64,000 nucleotides of DNA from NCBI GenBank assembly GCA_017165825.1, contig CM029387.1, forward strand, positions 13,170,798 through 13,234,797, given 5' to 3'. A program made the translations under genes and the position numbers. Source of the DNA: Hepsetus odoe (lineage: Eukaryota > Chordata > Actinopteri > Characiformes > Hepsetidae). Below, piece by piece: positions 53,291 through 64,000 of the stretch. How positions within the stretch are numbered: the stretch's first letter is position 1; each line of letters begins with the position of its first letter. Below the pieces are notes generated by a model that did not search any database, was not told where the DNA came from, and saw only the letters and a list, made by a program, of their open reading frames with translations.

Positions 53291-54697
53291 CCCCTTAATC
53301 TCTTTTCCTAGATCCCTTGACTTTGAGGTCGCCATATTTCAACGCATTTTCGTTCCTGTCCCAGACAGGAGTAGCGCGCTACCTTATTGCAGTCGATCGT
53401 CACCGACAAGGGAAGGTAAACTTTTATTACTTTCAACCTTTCCTTGAAAGAGTTGGACCCAATCTACCTCAGTTCTCTTGAACTGTCCTCTAGGCACTGG
53501 TCCCCACCCGGGGTTACCCCCAAGGTCCACCTAAGTCCCTTGCCTAGGTGTGCCTAAGTCCCCGACTTAGGTCTTTGCATTCCCTCCTCATGACAGACCT
53601 CACAGGCAGGAGAATCTAGGTTAAATCAAAATTTTTCTTTTATCTTTTTCTTTCTTTTTATCTTTTTTCTTTCATTTTTTTTTCCATTTTTCTTTCTTTA
53701 CACCTGTTGCTCTGTAGCCACAATATTTGCAAACTTGAACTCCTCTAGAATGTCTTAACATTCACAAGGCTGCCTCAAACATTCACTTCATTTGACAACA
53801 AGGCACTTATGAGTCCACTGTGGTGGGTCACTAGAAAAGTCCTCTTTGGGCCGTTAAACACTCTCTGGAGAACAAGCTTCTAGGCTAGACCTATTGTCCA
53901 GTCCGGTCCTCCACTGGGGGTTCTAATCCCGAGAGATGAAAAACGTTTTCGATTCTGTTAACCACCACCTAAATCCTCCATGGAGAGGATCACCAGTCCA
54001 GTCCTCATGGACAACTTCATGCTAGCACCGTTAGGTTTTGGGTTGTCCTGTTTCAGTACTGGGTCTCTCCCATTCACACAGACAGACATACAAACAAACA
54101 CATACCTCAGTCTATAGTTACTTCTCAGGAGCATCTCAATTGACTAGTTAATAATAATCATAATAATCCTTTATTTATAATCCCACGAATGGGAAATTCG
54201 TTCTCTGCATTTCACCCATACACACATGTGCAGCAGTGGGCTGCTATTGAAAGCGCCCGGGGAGCAGTGATGGGGACGGCACCTTGCTCAAGGGTACCTC
54301 AGGGCAACCTACTGGGAACCTACTCCGATCATGTGGCTGACGCCCGAACCACTAGGCCACCGCTGCCCTAGTTCTAGTACAATTAGACCTCTAGGGCAAT
54401 CCTTCTGATCTACCCTTTAGACTGTTAGAGTCCCAGACTCTCTAGACGTCTTTCTAAGGTTCCCTGAACCTTCCAGCGCTATTCCAAAAAATTCTTGTCT
54501 TACCTGTTTTCCCACGCTCTCACCGTCTCAACCAAAAATGTTCAGATCGCGTCAGTCCGGTCCAGTGGAACAACTTGAGACTTACTGGCTGACATAGAAT
54601 TCACTATGGCGGGCTTTCATCCACGGTCCCAGACTCGTGAGCTGTGCACAGACTTCAGCGTCCTCCAAGTGCGCCACAGGGACAGGGATCTGTAGCA
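53291..54697 (-). other. ERV2 leader, with a SINE
   Basis: Non-coding leader matching 15481-16642. A type-1 SINE (54160-54370, inverted) is inserted with CTAGTT on both sides. Confidence 0.65.
54160..54370 (-). mobile_element. tRNA-derived SINE (type 1), inverted, in ERV2 leader
   Basis: The plus strand reads CTTTATTTATAATCCCACGA to CCACTAGGCCACCGCTGCCC. Confidence 0.8.
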
Positions 54698-54715
54698 ATC
54701 CGGCTCGAAGGACCA
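54698..54715 (-). other. ERV2 primer-binding site, tRNA-Tyr type
   Basis: The plus strand ATCCGGCTCGAAGGACCA equals the tRNA-Tyr 3' end with CCA. It is five bases from the LTR at 54721. Confidence 0.87.
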
Positions 54716-54720
54716 TGTTA

Positions 54721-55071
54721 TGTCAGAAAATTCCTGTACGCAGAGACAGTAGAACGAAGGAAAACTCCAGACACAGGATCTGCAGTTTTTACTTGCAAGG
54801 GGAGCCAGGCACCAGCCAACACCAGCTACCTCCTCCGAAGTGCTTCCCCCTCTGCAAGCCTTTTATTCACTTTTCTGATTTTACAACGGCAATTAGCCCA
54901 CTTTCCTTGTTACAAAATGGTTAACAGAAAAGAGGAATTCTGTGTCTGGCAAGGTTCAGGCACAAAGGTCAACTGTCGTAACAAGCTTTTTGCAGAAGTC
55001 GTAAATAAAGAAGGATTCCGAAAAGGTCAACAGTTCATCATCAATGATAAATATTCACGATTTTCTTAAAA
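54721..55071 (-). mobile_element. 5' LTR of ERV2
   Basis: 351 bp, same as 48181-48531 apart from about ten changes, including the terminal base pair on the outer side (TGTTA to TTTTA on the minus strand). The right target duplication AATCC is at 55072-55076. Confidence 0.92.
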
Positions 55072-55076
55072 AATCC

Positions 55077-56280
55077 TCACCTCTTTTCTTAACCTAGCTT
55101 CCACTACTCTTTCCCATAATTTCATGCTGTGGCTGATCAACTTGATCCCTCTATAGTTACTACAGCTCTGTACATCACCCTTATTCTTGAAAATCTGTAC
55201 CAGTACACTTCATCTCCACACAGGGAGAAGGTTGGGGGACACACCCTGGACAGGTCGCCAGCCCATCGCAGGGAGAAACGTGACGGGGACGGCACCTTGC
55301 TCAAGGGTACCTCAGGGCAACCTATCTGGGAAGGGGTTCAAACCACCGATCCTCCGATCATGTGGTGGACAGCCGCCCATCTTAAACAAAAAGGAGTTAG
55401 AAGGAATTAGATCTGTTTTGAATTCATTGTAAGTTTAAAGAATACAGTAATGTATACAATGTATACCTCTCATACAATTTACCAAACACCTTATCTTTGG
55501 CCTTCACCACTGCATTCTTTCCCTTGCGGTTCATCTCCTTGTACACCTGTCTACTTTCTTCATCTCTCTGACTGTCCCACTTCTTCTTTGCCTCCCTCTT
55601 CTTCTGTTTGTACTGCTGTATTTCTAGGTTCCACCACCAGGTTTCCTTATCTCCTTCTTCCTTCCAGATGTCACACCAAGTACATTTCTAGCTGTCTGCC
55701 TTATCACTTCTGCAGTAGTTTCCCAGCAATCCGTTAGCTCTTCAACACCTCCCAGTGCCCGTGTGAACTCCTGCCTGAATTCCACCTTGCAGTCCTCCTT
55801 CTTCAGATACCACCACTTGATCCTCGACTCTGCCCTCACTTTCCTTCTCTTCTTGGCCTCCAAGGTCATCCTACAGGCCACCATCCTATGCTATTTAGCT
55901 ACACTCTCCCCTATCACTACTTTGCAGTCTCCAATCTCCTTCAGACTGACCGTCCTGCAAAGGATATAATCCACCTGTGAGCATCTTCCTCCACTCTTAT
56001 GTCACCCTGTGCTCCTCCCCCTTATATATTAACTACAGCCATTTCCAACCTTTTCACAAAATCTACAACCATCTGACCTCCAGCATTCCTCTCCTTGACA
56101 CCATATCTACCTATCACCTCCTCATTACCTCTGTTCCCTTCACCAACATAACCATTAAAATCTGCACCAATCACAACTCTCTTTCCCCTGCATACACTCC
56201 CTATCACTTCATCTAACTCACAAGACCAACCTACTGGTCTGGGACACGTTCCAGTCCTTCCCATCCTGGGTTTCATGCAT
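55077..56280 (-). pseudogene. RTE-type LINE, endonuclease to RT, interrupted by ERV2
   Basis: The minus strand runs from the endonuclease (56022-56276: VCRGKRVVIGADFNGYVGEG, VIGRYGVKERNAGGQMVVDF) through the linker (55624-55884: KWWYLKKEDCKVEFRQEF, RNVLGVTSGRKKE). A partial SINE sits at 55205-55375, then the RT N-terminal part (LWERVVEARLRKEV-like near 55085-55130). It continues at 48175. Confidence 0.8.
55205..55375 (-). mobile_element. tRNA-derived SINE (type 1), inverted, partial
   Basis: The plus strand reads CACAGGGAGAAGGTTGGGGG to CAAACCACCGATCCTCCGATC. The tRNA-like head is truncated. Confidence 0.75.
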
Positions 56281-56780
56281 TAACAGATATTTTTCCGGTT
56301 CAACACTTGTTGGTCTTGTGCTACTATAAACCTTTACAAGGTTACAGAGCTCTTACTATCATATATCCAGATTGGTGCTTTGACTGCATTCTTTTTCCTA
56401 AAAATAAAAATAAGCAACAAGGATGCAAAAACCATACCATATCAATATATATTTATCTAGCATATTCAGCAGGCTGTGTGTCACCATGGATTGTTCTTAA
56501 TATGTGTTCTTAACATGTACTCTTAGTACTAGCACCCTTTAGGCAAAAACTTGACCCACAGTGTAACCAATGAGACAATCCTTAAAGAGAAAGATAGAAA
56601 AGATGATTTATGAGAGCGAAAGGCAACAACATCTTGGTCTAGTCACCTGCCAAAGTCCCACAGTGTTCAGCTTTATGTTAGTACTACTTAGTGGCTTAGT
56701 GTCAAAGAGGAGAGCCCAGTGAAACTCCCAAAGACAAATAGAACCCAGCAGCTGACTGGACAAATAGAACCCAGCAGCTG
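56281..56780. other. No gene seen
   Basis: No recognisable coding or repeat, except a near-direct duplication of GACAAATAGAACCCAGCAGCTG at about 56732 and 56759. Confidence 0.5.
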
Positions 56781-56978
56781 GTGGAAAAACGTATGCATGA
56801 AACAGTTAATGCAGACTCAACAGTACATCTAAGGAGAAAGAATGCATGTGGCTGTAACCGGTGTGAACAAAATTGTTCTGAGTGCACTAACTGTTTCCAC
56901 TTGGGTGAGGATGATCACAGCGCAGTGGGTTGTCTGAAGAAACCTGTACATGCTAAGGGACAAGCAGTGACCAGTTAG
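56781..56978 (+). pseudogene. Cysteine/histidine knuckle fragment of a gag-like protein
   Basis: 65 codons with CGCNRCEQNCSECTNCFHLG then EDDHSAVGC, a C-x2-C...H-x4-C arrangement with extra upstream cysteine pairs. It resembles the knuckle region of some fish LTR-element gag proteins by memory of the general pattern only. It ends at TAG and then at an L2-type 3' UTR. No other part of the parent is visible. Confidence 0.5.
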
Positions 56979-56997
56979 CAACTACTACTTAGTACTG

Positions 56998-57210
56998 CTA
57001 GTATACCCAAGGGGGTTGGGTAGCCAGTTGACCTTGGACCCTCAGAGGTTTTTTTCTCCACACAGTGGAGTTTTTGGTTCCTCTCCGCCGTAGTTGTCTG
57101 GCTTTAACTTCTAGTACTATAACCTGTGTACCATCTATGTAAAGTGCCTTGGGGCAACTCTGTTGTGAAAGGTGCTATACAAGAATAAATTGAATTGAAT
57201 TGAACTACTG
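56998..57210 (+). mobile_element. L2-type LINE 3' UTR
   Basis: TATACCCAAGGGGGTTGGGTAGC and AAAGTGCCTTGGGGCAACTC and the end AATTGAATTGAATTGAA are the inverse of 40136-40320. Confidence 0.8.
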
Positions 57211-57777
57211 TCTCAATCTGAAACATGTCTTACTACTGAGCTAACTTAACTAAATTAAATGACTTAGCAGTGATTGCTTTGTTGGACAAAGGAGCCCAGA
57301 AGAGCATGGAAAAGTATGTATCAATTTGACATGAGAGTTAAAGGTCTGTGCTGTGAATTTAATATTCATGTTGAGAAAGAACAGTGAGAGAAGACTCACT
57401 GAAATTAGTATTTTCCTTAATACTATGGGTTTTATTTAGAATGTAATAGGGCCCACTCATTACCATAACTAGACCCTTCCAGACTTATCAACACTTACTA
57501 ACTGAATGTTTAGAGAACACATTTCCTTTCACATCAGATAATGCAGCACTGTTAAAATCAAAAAAAAAAAAAGACAGAAAAAAAATCTTGTTTCATGGCA
57601 CACATCAAAAATATGCTCTATAGCAAAAGGGGTTGAAAAAAGAACGCTAATGGTAACTGACAAAATTAGAATAATTTCACTCTGCCTGGAAGGAGAGCTT
57701 CATACATAATAAGAGGGCACGCTCAGCCTTCGTATCCACACTAATAGGCTCCAACAAAAATAATTCTAGCAAAATGA

Positions 57778-58020
57778 AAGTGACAACCCTTGTCATTGCA
57801 AGGTCACAGCACAGCACACAGTGAACCACAACAAAACTGGACCTCTGCATTTAACCCATGCAAACACCATGCAGCAATGGGCAGCTACTGAAAGTGCCCA
57901 GGGAGCAGGGACAGTACCTTGCTCAAGGGTACCTCAGGGCAACCTACTGGTGAGAGAATCGAACCCACAATCTTCCAATACAGGGGCAACTCCCTAACCA
58001 CTAGGCCACCGCTGCCCCAA
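57778..58020 (-). mobile_element. tRNA-derived SINE (type 1), inverted
   Basis: The plus strand reads AAAGTGACAACCCTTGTCAT to ACCACTAGGCCACCGCTGCCCC; inserted in the L2-type LINE. Confidence 0.85.
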
Positions 58021-58824
58021 AATAAATAGAACCATGGATGAGCTGAAAGTCAGATACCTGCAATGTACAATAGTGAAAAATGTCTGGATTTCTTTAGTAA
58101 TAAGATTGAAATCATTCGACAAGAAATACAAAATCAAATACCGAACCCACCAGATCTGCTGCCCAAGACTGATATAGATATAAATTGAAACCTAATACCA
58201 ACAGAGAGGTTAGCCTACTTTTGAGATTGACCTCATCTGAGCTATTTTGTCTTTCAAATCCTCTACTTGCATGCTTGATTCAGTTCCTACCAGACTACTT
58301 AAAGAGGTCATGCCAGTAATAATCAGACCTTTTTTAGAAACACTAAACTCATGGGCTATGTGCCAAAAGCATTAAAAATAGCTGTCATTAAGCCTTAAGA
58401 AACCTAATCTTAATCTATTCAAGTTATCAAGTTATCGACCAACTTCTAATTTGCCATTTATATCAAAGATTCTAGAGAAAGCTGTAGCCCCGCAGCTTAT
58501 TCTTATGCATATTGGCATAAGAATAACATCTTTCAAATTTCAGTCTGGTTTTTGGCCATATGATAGCACTGAAACCGCGCTTCTGAAAATAGTAAATGAT
58601 CTGTTAATGGCATCTGACAAGTTGATAACCTTACTAGTTCTCTTTGGCCTTGGTGCAGCATTTGACACCATAGACCACAATGTCTGACTGCACAGATTAG
58701 AAAACCTGGTTGGAAAAAGCCCTTTCCTGGTTTAATTCATACTTGACCAACCGCTATCAATTTGTAAATGTAAATGATGAAATGTCAGTTTGTACAAAAG
58801 TCAGTTATGTCAGTTCAAAAGTCA

Positions 58825-59060
58825 GGGGCAATGGTGGCCTAGTGGTTAGGGAGTTGCCTTGTCTTGGAAGATTGTGGGTTTGATTCCCTCACCCGTAGGT
58901 TGCCCTGAAGTATCATTGAGCAAGGTATCGTCCCCATCACTGCTCCCCAGGTGCTTTCAATTGCTGCCCCCTGCTGTATGGGTGAAACACAGAGGTTGAA
59001 TTCTGTTCTGTTGTGCTGTGCTGCGTTTCACAATGACAAGGGTAGTCACTTTCACTTTGT
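58825..59060 (+). mobile_element. tRNA-derived SINE (type 1)
   Basis: Head GGGGCAATGGTGGCCTAGTG to tail CACAATGACAAGGGTAGTCAC; inserted in the L2-type LINE RT. Confidence 0.85.
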
Positions 59061-59719
59061 TTTATGGAATCCCGCAAGGCTCTTAAGTCCCCTACTTTTC
59101 ATATCATACATGCTCTGTCTGGATTAAGTTATTCGGGAAACAAGGAATCAGATCCCACTGTTATGCTGATGACACACAATTATATATTTCAGCTAAACTT
59201 TTTTTCTTTTTTTTTAACCAGATGATAAACTCAAATTAAAAAAGGTAGAGGGTTGTGTAAGAAAAAGTGACAAAAGAAAAAAAAAACAAAAGAGTGGATG
59301 TCACTCAATTTTCTTAAGTTAAATTCTGAAAAGACTTTCTTTTGCTAGGTCCTAAAATCGCTAGAGACAAACTGTCAGGTTTTATTAATATACTTTGCTA
59401 ATCCTATACCCTCTGTCAAAAGCCCGGGCATCACAGTTGACTTGGATCAATCTTCAGATACATACATTTGAAATATTTCTAAAATAGCTTTTTTTCACCT
59501 TAGAAATATTGCTAAACTTAGAAGTGCATTCACACTAAATCAATAAATAAATGAATATTAATACATGCTTTTATCACCTCAATACTAGATTATTGCAATG
59601 CCCTGCTGCCAGGATGTTCCAATAAAGGCCTTCAAAAACTTCAGTTAGTCCAGAATGCAGCAGCTAGAGTCCTCATTAGATCACTAGATCTAAAAAAAAT
59701 TGATTACATTAGTCCGATG

Positions 59720-59880
59720 TTATTGGGCAGTGGTGGCCTAGTGGTTAGGGATTTGGCCACAGGATCAGACGATTGTGCACAGTGTGTGTTTGTGCATGGG
59801 TTAAATGCAGAGGTCCAATTTCATTGTGATTCACTGTGTGCTGTGCTATGTGTTCTCACAATGACATGAATTTTCACTTC
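59720..59880 (+). mobile_element. tRNA-derived SINE (type 1), internally deleted
   Basis: Head GGGCAGTGGTGGCCTAGTGG joined near 59778 to the tail region (GCATGGGTTAAATGCAGAGG). Confidence 0.8.
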
Positions 59881-60204
59881 ACTTTCATATTATCTAGACT
59901 TAATTGAGGGTATCCTGAACTCCATACCAGCTAGTCCACTTAGCTGACGAACCAGCCTTTCTTGGGTTCTTCTCCCCTTTCTTCTCCACTTTCTCTTGCT
60001 TTTCCTTCTTTATTATCTGGTGTTGTCCAGAGAAGGATGGGTTCCTTACTTTTGTCTTTGTTCCTCCAGAGGTTTCTTTCTCCTGTTTTAGGGAGTTTTT
60101 CTTTGCCTCTGTCATCAGCTTCTGTCTCAGCTTACTTACTTGGGGCTCGGACATGGATTTTGTAAAGCTGTTTTGTGAAAACAGAAGTTGTAAAAAGCAT
60201 TATA

Positions 60205-60610
60205 TAAATAAAATCTTCCAGGTTTAATCCAGGTTTCTGGGAGACACAAAACATCAAAATCCTCATTACTCATCATATCATTTACAATTACTGCTTTAGA
60301 ATTTAGTCATCTAATATTGAGAAGTCCCAGCTTTAGTTCTAAGGTGCTGTTGTTTGCTGATTTAGAAGGTTTAACATTAAACAAATTGGTAGAGCAGATT
60401 TTCTGAGTTTTTATTTGGTATAGTTTTGTTCAGGGAACAGAAATGGTCTCAATATGTTGACCCTTGAGTGACCAGGTGCTGGTCCCTGCCCTGGATTGTC
60501 AGCAGCAGCTACCTAAACTTCTTTGCGGATTAACTAATATACTATGGGCTATGCTGCAAGAATCAAGAGCAGCACCCTCCCACAAGGGAGTCTGGAAATC
60601 AGGACTGGAC
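60205..60610 (-). mobile_element. L2-type LINE fragment, ORF1/endonuclease junction
   Basis: Homologous in the same orientation to 33290-33700 (AATATTGAGAAGTCCCAGCTTT, ACTATGGGCTATGCTGCAAG). Confidence 0.75.
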
Positions 60611-60619
60611 TAATAGTTT

Positions 60620-62259
60620 AAACCAGTTCTTTAACAGGTTTGACTCAGTAATCTGCCCCTCAACCATCCATCAAAACACATCACATGCCCATGCTCCCCT
60701 TTACATATCTCTGTAACCCCCCACGGCACCTCCCCTTCACACCTCTCCACAACCCCCCACGGCATCAGGGATATCAGCTGCTCCCCCTCGGCCCCACTTT
60801 TCCCCTGAGGACTCTACTGCCCCCTCCTGTTACCCCACTCATCAGGAGGCACCCGCTCCCTACACAATAGCCTCTCCATCACAGCTGACCAGATGTGGAG
60901 TCAGCTGAGGAAGATGAAGAACAGGAAAGCCACAGGTCCGGTTATGGCATCAGCTCGACTGTTGAGGGACTGTGCAGACCAACTCTGTGAGGTTATCACT
61001 TACATCTTTAACCTCAGCCTCAGCCTGGAGCACGTCCCTATTCTGTGGAAGACCTTGTGTCTGGTGCCAGTCCCTAAGACATTAGGGACTCCCCAAGGAG
61101 CCAAACCACTTCAGACCTGTTGCTCTGACTTCAAACCTGATGAAGACCATGGAGAGGATCATCCTCCACCACCTTCGCCCACTGGTCAGGAGGGACTTAG
61201 ACCTGCTGCAGTTTGCCTACCAGCCGCACATTGGGATGGACGACGCCGTCATCTACCTGTTGCAGCGGGCCCTCACTCACCTGGAGAGTGACAAGAGCAC
61301 TGTGAGAGTCATTTTCTTTGACTTCTGAGGGAGAAGCTGGAGGGAGTAGGAGTGGACCATCACATAACTGCATTGATTATTGATTATTCTCTCACCAATA
61401 GGTCCCAGTATGTGAGACTCTGGGACTGTGTGTCTGAGGTGGTGGTCTGCAGCACAGGAGCCCCACAAGGAACAGTTGCTCCCTTCCTCTTCACCTTGTA
61501 CACGGCAGACTTCAAATATGACTCAAACAGCTGTCACCTGCAGACGTTCTCGGATGACACTGCTGTTGTTGGTCGGGTGTCGGAGGGGAATGAACGGGAA
61601 TACAGGGGGGTCATCAGTGACTTTGTCAGCTGGTGTGAACAAAACCATCTTCGTATCAATGCCAGCAAGACGAAGGAGCTGGTGATTGACTTCCACAAGA
61701 AGTTACCCCCCATTGCATCGGTGAACAAGCCCAGGGCTTGTGTATTGAAACAGTGGAGGAATACAAATACCTGGGTGTCCATATCAATAACAAACTGGAC
61801 TGGTCTACAAACACAAAGGCACTGTACAAAGGGCCCAAGTCATCTTCACCTGCTAAGGCAGCTGAGGTCCTTTGGGGTGAACAGGAATCTTTTAAGGTCC
61901 TTCTATGACACTGTGGCAGCGTCTGCTGTTTTTTATGCTGTGGTCTGCTGGTGTGGTAGAATCGCAGGGAGGGACAGGGCGAAACTAAATAAACTGGTCA
62001 AGAGGGCAAGCTCTGTCCTATACTGTCCGCTGAAATCCATCAAGCACGTAAGGGAAGAGAGGATGTTTTCCAAGCTAACTTCCATCACTAACTTCCACCC
62101 CCTGCATGAGACTGTATGAGCACTGAGCAGCTCATTCAGCAGTAGACTTTTACATCCGCAGTGTAAGAAGGAACGCTACCGCAGGTCCTTTTTACTGGCA
62201 GCTGTCAGACTCTACACAGCTTAACTTTATTTATTTATTTATTTATTTATTTATTACTC

Positions 62260-62291
<32 letters not shown>

Positions 62292-62457
62292 GTTGTTGTT
62301 GTTTTATTGTTATCTACCCATTATTTACTTATTTATGTATTTTTAACTAACCATTATTGCTCTCTGTGTGATATCTTTTCTTGTTCTTATATTCTTTCTT
62401 TCTTTGCTAAAGAGCCCTGTAACACCCAAATTTCTCATTTGTGGGAAAATAAATGGT
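60620..62457 (+). pseudogene. Jockey-like LINE, linker, RT and 3' end
   Basis: Plus-strand pieces: LRKMKNRKATGPVMASARLL and LCEVITYIFNLSLSLEHVP (60893-61080); MKTMERIILHHLRPLVRRDL, FAYQPHIGMDDAVIYLLQRA and VRVIFFDF (61140-61328); then SQYVRLWDCVSEVVVCSTGA, GAPQGTVAPFLFTLYTADF, FSDDTAVVGRV (the catalytic block, with SDD in place of ADD), INASKTKELVIDFHKK and VCWCGRIAGRDRAKLNKLV (61352-62119). Two frame breaks and a deletion near 61325 inactivate it. It ends in AAATAAATGG and a (TCTAT)n tail. Confidence 0.82.
62222..62292. repeat. (TTTA)n and (TTA)n microsatellites
   Basis: TTTATTTATT run followed by a TTATTATTA run in the LINE 3' UTR. Confidence 0.9.
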
Positions 62458-62487
62458 TATTCTATTCTATTCTATTCTATTCTATTC
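62458..62487. repeat. (TCTAT)n microsatellite at LINE 3' end
   Basis: About six TTCTA units immediately after AAATAAATGGTTA, likely the simple-repeat tail of the LINE. Confidence 0.9.
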
Positions 62488-63470
62488 TCTATACCATTAT
62501 TACCACCACTGGAAAAGACACACAAGTTGAAATGTCAAGACTGGACCAAGATAATGCGTCTGGATCTTTTTTAAGAAGACCATAATTTTTTTTACAGGAA
62601 AAAATGTACATATTACTCCATCGCATGCATCCAAGTACTTCACTGTGTGGCTTGCCAGTAAAGGACTAATGATTCACTAAGATTAATGAATCATGACGTT
62701 GCCCTCTTCCTCACCTGACCTAAACCCTATTTAGAACTTGTGGGCCCTTCTTAAATGGGAAATTTAGAGGAAGGAAAACAGTCCACCTTTTTTCATTTTT
62801 AACAAATTAAAAAATAAATTAGAACATGCAGCATTTTTTTTATTCTCCTCAAATGTTTGATTGTACAAATTCATCTTTCAGTGTTACTTTTGGCAAATGA
62901 TTTTTTGTCTTTATAGTTAAAAGGTAACAATAAAATAATGACTACAATATTTAGTAAAATAAAATTCTTTTTAAACCAGATAAACCAAAATACTTTATTA
63001 GATAATCATGAACAACATGAACAAAGAAAAAAAGGAAAAATGATAAGGTCTTCTCTGAGGCTCTAAAATGGACTTGGGGTTTGAGCTGTTGGGGGGCCTG
63101 TGAGACTGTAGGTCCAGTGTGTGTGTGCGTGTGTGTGTTTGGGGGATGGGGAGAACTCTACATTATGATTAACTGCTTTCATTTTATTAACAATCCCCAA
63201 ATTAAATGCTGTCTAAGTTCACCTAAAATCAAGATTTTCATTCAAAAGCTGTACAATCTGACAAAAATTAAAACAGCTCTGTTCGAGTTGATCTGGAGAA
63301 ATCATAAATCATAATCAATAATGCTGCGATCATATCCATATGAGGAAAAAGGGGGCTTTACTTCTTTACTTACCCTTTAATGTCTATAATAGTTTTTAAA
63401 AAGGCATTTTTTAAAAGGTATTTTCTGCAGTTTCTGACTTTCTCATTGTAAGGGTTTGATTGTTTTGTTT
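62488..63470. other. No gene seen
   Basis: AT-rich sequence. A weak Tc1-like remnant (LNPIxNLWALL-like reading near 62722-62750, plus strand) is possible. A short (GT)n is at 63117-63139. Confidence 0.45.
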
Positions 63471-63716
63471 TGTTCACGGTAGAGGGAGCCTTGTTCTGAC
63501 GGAGCACACCTGAGCTCATATGGCACGGCTGACTACTTAAGCCTCAGTGAGTCAGAACAGAGTGCAGTTCATTCATTCAGCTAAGGTTGAAGTTAGCGGT
63601 GGTTCTGTTAGGTTCTGTTCCAGTTTCGTGTCTGGATTTTGGTTATGTGGAATAAAAGTATGTCTTGGATATCTGGCTCTGCATTGACGTCCTTCCCGCA
63701 CCCCACCACCATGACA
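63471..63716 (+). mobile_element. 5' LTR of IQ-element copy 5
   Basis: 246 bp from TGTTCACGGTAG to ACCATGACA. It lacks the loop part of the inner hairpins but keeps TACTTAAG at about 63533, AATAAA at 63651-63656 and the self-primer GCAGTTCATT at 63564-63573, which pairs at 9 of 10 bases with AATGAAATGC at 63719-63728. Confidence 0.85.
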
Positions 63717-63719
63717 GAA

Positions 63720-64000
63720 ATGAAATGCCAAACTCTGGACGTTGCGAGCCTTGAGAGTTGGTGTAAGGAGCACGAGCGGATGCTTGTGCGAAGCCACAGT
63801 GGCGGTCCTCAGAGCATGATCATGACAGATCATGTGGTTAACTGAAAGCTTGAACAGTGTCCAGGAGAAACTAAGGGTTAAATCAGAAGAACTCCGGTCA
63901 ATGTAAGCTGCGATGCACTTCTCGTGGACATCCACCAAAGAGATGAACAAATCAGCTGCATGACCATTCAGATCACTCAACAGAGGGAGTTGCTGACCAA
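63720..64000 (+). pseudogene. IQ-element copy 5, internally deleted, cut by window end
   Basis: Begins with an ATG-led reading MKCQTLDVASLE, like the N-terminus of copy 2. It then lacks most of the N-terminal domain, the repeats and the whole IQ array. From about 63930 it matches 13680-13740 of copy 2, just after the last IQ motif (DEQISCMTIQITQQRELLT). The coiled coil would follow outside the window. Confidence 0.8.

Larger units (their letters stand above)
48181..55071 (-). mobile_element. Complete retrovirus-like element ERV2
   Basis: 6,891 bp with two 351-bp LTRs that differ at about ten sites by eye and the flanking duplication AATCC. On the minus strand the order is LTR, tRNA-Tyr primer site, leader, gag, protease, RT remnant, integrase, env, LTR. 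Every gene is interrupted, and the RT N-terminal half and RNase H are missing, so the copy is dead. The motif set (single CCHC knuckle, CX6CC and LQNR-type env region) resembles gamma/epsilon-like fish endogenous retroviruses; this class assignment is an inference. Confidence 0.9.
57380..60180 (+). pseudogene. L2/CR1-type LINE, interrupted, from linker to 3' end
   Basis: Pieces in order: linker (57440-58260), RT (58451-58687: FKFQSGFWPYDSTETALLKI, LVLFGLGAAFDTIDHNV; YADDTQLYIS-like near 59165-59190), C-terminal (LDYCNALLPGCSNKGLQ-like near 59585-59640) and the 3' UTR to about 60180. Three SINEs interrupt it. Highly degraded. Confidence 0.7.

Overview
The window looks like a teleost fish chromosome segment, very rich in transposons. 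No intact conventional host gene was recognised. The fish assignment is an inference. It rests on the mix of tRNA-derived SINEs, L2/CR1-type and RTE-type LINEs, Tc1/mariner and Tigger elements, and a retrovirus-like element with env. Almost everything that codes belongs to mobile elements, usually broken and nested in each other.

Layout. 1-5.8 kb: start of one LTR element (copy 1 of the family below), LINE fragments and SINEs. 5.8-10.5 kb: mostly unique non-coding DNA with a CA-rich tandem repeat. 11.2-17.0 kb: a degraded retrovirus-like element (ERV1, minus strand) carrying copy 2, which has an open 904-codon frame. 18.2-21.5 kb: an RTE-type LINE interrupted by a Tigger/pogo element and SINEs. 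21.8-25.0 kb: a run of LDL-receptor class A-like modules, an inverted duplicated segment, an unclassified repeat and copy 3. 25-37 kb: MITEs, Tc1 remnants, L2-type and jockey-like LINEs, SINEs. 37.9-39.3 kb: a nearly complete Tc1 element. 39.4-56.3 kb: an L2-type LINE into which a complete 4.1-kb LTR element (copy 4) has jumped, then an RTE LINE into which a complete 6.9-kb retrovirus-like element (ERV2) has jumped. 56.8-62.5 kb: a zinc-knuckle gag fragment and more LINEs. 63.5 kb to the end: copy 5, running off the window.

The most interesting content is the LTR family seen five times plus one LTR fragment (213-1195, 11506-14427, 16919-16999, 23749-25033, 41594-45692, 63471-64000). It has TG...CA LTRs of 246-325 bp, and copy 4 has a perfect 5-bp target duplication. 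In place of gag-pol it encodes one long protein: an unrecognised N-terminal domain, a variable 13-residue tandem repeat, about 13 IQ motifs closely resembling the ASPM (abnormal spindle) IQ array, and a long coiled coil. This looks like a non-autonomous LTR retrotransposon that captured host spindle/calmodulin-binding coding sequence. The ten bases just inside the 5' LTR are complementary to ten bases about 25-30 nt downstream of the LTR TATA box, and the pairing co-varies between copies. That is the hallmark of Tf1/sushi-type self-priming. The same LTRs carry a conserved branched fold-back around the TATA box, also with a compensatory change.

The two retrovirus-like copies share a primer-binding site matching tRNA-Tyr and LTRs of a second family. 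ERV2 retains recognisable gag, protease, RT (YVDD), integrase and env pieces, all interrupted. Boundaries of old repeats are by eye and approximate. LINE clade names are from family knowledge, not from a search.
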